Below, piece after piece: positions 62,354-64,000 of a stretch of DNA of 64,000 bases (position 1 is its first letter; each line of letters starts with the position of its first letter). A program made the translations under genes and the position numbers. The stretch is from Blastococcus sp. TF02A-26 (GTDB taxonomy: Bacteria > Actinomycetota > Actinomycetes > Mycobacteriales > Geodermatophilaceae), in assembly GCF_003319125.1 (NCBI RefSeq), contig NZ_QOHG01000008.1, positions 1 through 64,000 on the forward strand, given 5' to 3'. The notes below the pieces were generated by a model, which saw only the letters and a program-made list of their open reading frames with translations, had not been told where the DNA came from and did not search any database.

Positions 62354-63805
62354 ATGGCGCACGACGGGGACACGCTCTTCATCGACGGGAAGTGGCTCCC
62401 GGCGGACGACGGCCGCACGTTCGACGTCACCGACCCGAGCAACGGCCGGGTCATCGGCCGGGCCGCCGACGCGGGGGCGGCCGAGGCCGACCGTGCCATC
62501 GCCGCTGCCGATGCCGCCTTCGCCTCGTGGAGCCGGACCACCGCCTACCAGCGTGCCGAGGTGCTCTGGACCGCCCACCGGCTGATGACCGAGCGGGCCG
62601 AGGAGCTCGCCGCGCTCATGACCGCCGAGCAGGGCAAGCCGCTCAAGGCCGCCCGCAACGAGGTGCGCTACGCCGCGGACTTCCTCAGCTGGTTCGCCGA
62701 GGAGGCCAAGCGCGTCTACGGCAGCACCATCCCCTCGTCGCGCCCCGAGCAGCGGCTGATGGTGATGCACCAGCCGGTCGGTGTGGTCGCCGGCATCACG
62801 CCGTGGAACTACCCGATCTCGATGATCACCCGCAAGGTCGCCCCGGCCATCGCCGCCGGTTGCACCATCGTGCTGAAGCCGGCCGAGCAGACCCCCCTGT
62901 GCGCCGTCGCCGTCTTCGACGTCCTGGCCGAGGCGGGCCTGCCCGGCGGCGTGGCGAACCTCGTCACCACCAGCCGCCCGGCCGCGGTGGGGGACCGGCT
63001 GCTGGACTCCCCGGTGGTGCGCAAGCTGACCTTCACCGGCTCCACCGAGGTGGGCAAGGCGCTGGCGGCGCGGGCGGCGGCGACCATGAAGCGCGTCTCC
63101 ATGGAGCTCGGCGGCCACGCCCCGATGATCGTGTTCGACGATGCCGACCCCGTGCACGCGGCCAAGGGCGCGGCCCTGGTCAAGTTCCTCAACACCGGCC
63201 AGGCGTGCATCAGCCCCAACCGGATCTACGTGCAACGCGGCATCTTCGACACCTTCGCCGAGGCGCTCGTCGCGCGGGTCGCCGCGCTCAAGGTCGGCGC
63301 CGGCACGGTCGAGGGGGTGGGCATCGGCCCGCTGGTCGACGAGGCCGCCGTCGACAAGGTGGCCCGGCAGGTCGACGACGCGGTCGCCAAGGGCGCCCGG
63401 CTGCTGTCCGGCGGCAACCGGCTCGCCGAGGGCGAGTTCGCCGACGGCCGGTTCTTCGCCCCCACCGTGGTCGCCGACGTCGACGAGTCCATGGTCATCT
63501 ACCGCGAGGAGACCTTCGGGCCCGTGGCGGCGCTCATCCCGTTCGACGACGAGGACGAGGCGGTCCAGCGGGCCAACGACACCGAGTACGGGCTGGCGTC
63601 CTACGTCTACACCCAGGACCTCGGCCGCGCGGTGCGGGTCTCGGAGGCGCTGCGGTTCGGCATCGTCGGGGTCAACGACATCAACCCGACGGCCGCGGCC
63701 GCGCCCTTCGGCGGGGTCGGGGTCAGCGGGTTGGGCCGCGAGGGCGGCGCGGAGGGCATCGACGAGTACCTCGACGTCAAGCTCGTGGGGCTCGTCGTCC
63801 CCTGA
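62354..63805 (+). CDS. NAD(P)-dependent aldehyde dehydrogenase (GabD-like)
   Basis: This 483-residue ALDH has ITPWNYPISMITRKVAPAIAAG, TGSTEVGKAL, the Glu in MELGGHAPM and the catalytic Cys in NTGQACISPNR, the last typical of succinate-semialdehyde-type enzymes. ATG 62354 gives the standard family start; ATG 62327 would add nine residues and fits the -10. It closes the catabolic series. It may oxidise a small aldehyde released by the fused aldolase; the real substrate is not known. Confidence 0.9.
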   Translation: MAHDGDTLFIDGKWLPADDGRTFDVTDPSNGRVIGRAADAGAAEADRAIAAADAAFASWSRTTAYQRAEVLWTAHRLMTERAEELAALMTAEQGKPLKAARNEVRYAADFLSWFAEEAKRVYGSTIPSSRPEQRLMVMHQPVGVVAGITPWNYPISMITRKVAPAIAAGCTIVLKPAEQTPLCAVAVFDVLAEAGLPGGVANLVTTSRPAAVGDRLLDSPVVRKLTFTGSTEVGKALAARAAATMKRVSMELGGHAPMIVFDDADPVHAAKGAALVKFLNTGQACISPNRIYVQRGIFDTFAEALVARVAALKVGAGTVEGVGIGPLVDEAAVDKVARQVDDAVAKGARLLSGGNRLAEGEFADGRFFAPTVVADVDESMVIYREETFGPVAALIPFDDEDEAVQRANDTEYGLASYVYTQDLGRAVRVSEALRFGIVGVNDINPTAAAAPFGGVGVSGLGREGGAEGIDEYLDVKLVGLVVP

Positions 63806-63918
63806 GGAACGGTCCCGGGACGGGACACACAGACCGACGTCGTGGACGTCGCCCGGCGGTGCCGACCCGCGAGTCCGCCGCCGGGGCAGCAGTGGCACAC
63901 CGAACGAGGAGTGGGTTG

Positions 63919-64000
63919 ATGAAGCTGAAGGTCGGACAGACGCTGAGCAGCGCGGTCGACACGACGTCGCTGGTGGTGGTGCGGGCTCCGGAGGACGACG
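63919..64000 (+). CDS. Start of a small conserved protein, cut by the window end
   Basis: ATG 63919 has CGAGGAG upstream. The 27 visible codons begin MKLKVGQTLSSAVDTTSLVVV and then RAPEDD. This resembles the N-terminus of short actinobacterial proteins found beside acyl-CoA ligases and related catabolic genes, as far as I recall, but the family cannot be confirmed from this fragment. Confidence 0.7.
   Translation, partial: MKLKVGQTLSSAVDTTSLVVVRAPEDD

Overview
The window is very GC-rich (third codon positions almost all G or C) and gene-dense. It uses many GTG starts, 4-bp ATGA/GTGA overlaps and leaderless promoters of the form TAGNNT-N7-GTG. Together with a furA-katG pair, a mycofactocin-type SDR, 2-oxoacid:ferredoxin oxidoreductase, SCP-x-type thiolases with Zn-ribbon/OB partners, and many TetR/PadR/LacI/ArsR regulators, this points to an aerobic actinobacterium. 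A Geodermatophilaceae-like or related soil lineage is my inference; no rRNA is present to prove it. I see no tRNA, rRNA, CRISPR array, insertion sequence, phage gene or conjugation gene.

Region 0-25 kb is mixed metabolism and stress. In order it holds a 2-hydroxyacid dehydrogenase, two SDRs, a P450, katG with its regulator furA, a Zn-ribbon/OB protein with a Cys-type thiolase, a truncated globin, mmsA, a BFD-like ferredoxin and a lipase. These are followed by a PadR/DUF2218 operon with a perfect 34-bp palindrome, a His/Gly-rich secreted protein, a Zn alcohol dehydrogenase, a 939-residue FAD/Fe-S dehydrogenase, a SpoIIE-type phosphatase, a glutamine amidotransferase, and two TetR genes around a patatin/hydrolase pair.

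Region 25.9-32.8 kb is a branched-chain/amide-type ABC importer. It has two tandem-duplicated lipoprotein substrate-binding genes on the minus strand, and divergently a single fused LivH-LivM permease followed by two ATPases, closed by a strong hairpin. Region 32.9-44.1 kb holds folE, a PNPOx-like protein, a MoxR/VWA pair, an MFS exporter, a duplicated VOC pair, a LacI regulator, a shortened flavoprotein, an enoyl-CoA hydratase and an ArsR regulator.

Region 44.2-63.8 kb is a catabolic island. Minus-strand korAB stands divergent to a long plus-strand series: two acyl-CoA dehydrogenases, an acyl-CoA synthetase, a class III CoA-transferase, two beta-hydroxyacid dehydrogenases, an amidohydrolase, two aldehyde dehydrogenases, a mycofactocin-coupled SDR, a 3Fe-4S ferredoxin with a P450, FdxA, and a fused Zn-ribbon/OB-thiolase lacking the thiolase Cys (Ltp2-aldolase-like). 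The gene content suggests P450 hydroxylation, alcohol and aldehyde oxidation, CoA activation, beta-oxidation and retro-aldol side-chain cleavage of an unidentified branched or alicyclic substrate.

The most novel-looking signals are non-coding: a two-copy intergenic stem-loop with a conserved 10-nt apical loop and covarying stems; a composite TAACGA + TGGCA-N5-TGCCA promoter/operator linking the importer to a flavoprotein gene; a leader peptide followed at once by a hairpin ahead of the CoA-transferase; and a MoxR/VWA pair whose coding frame continues straight through the separating TGA.
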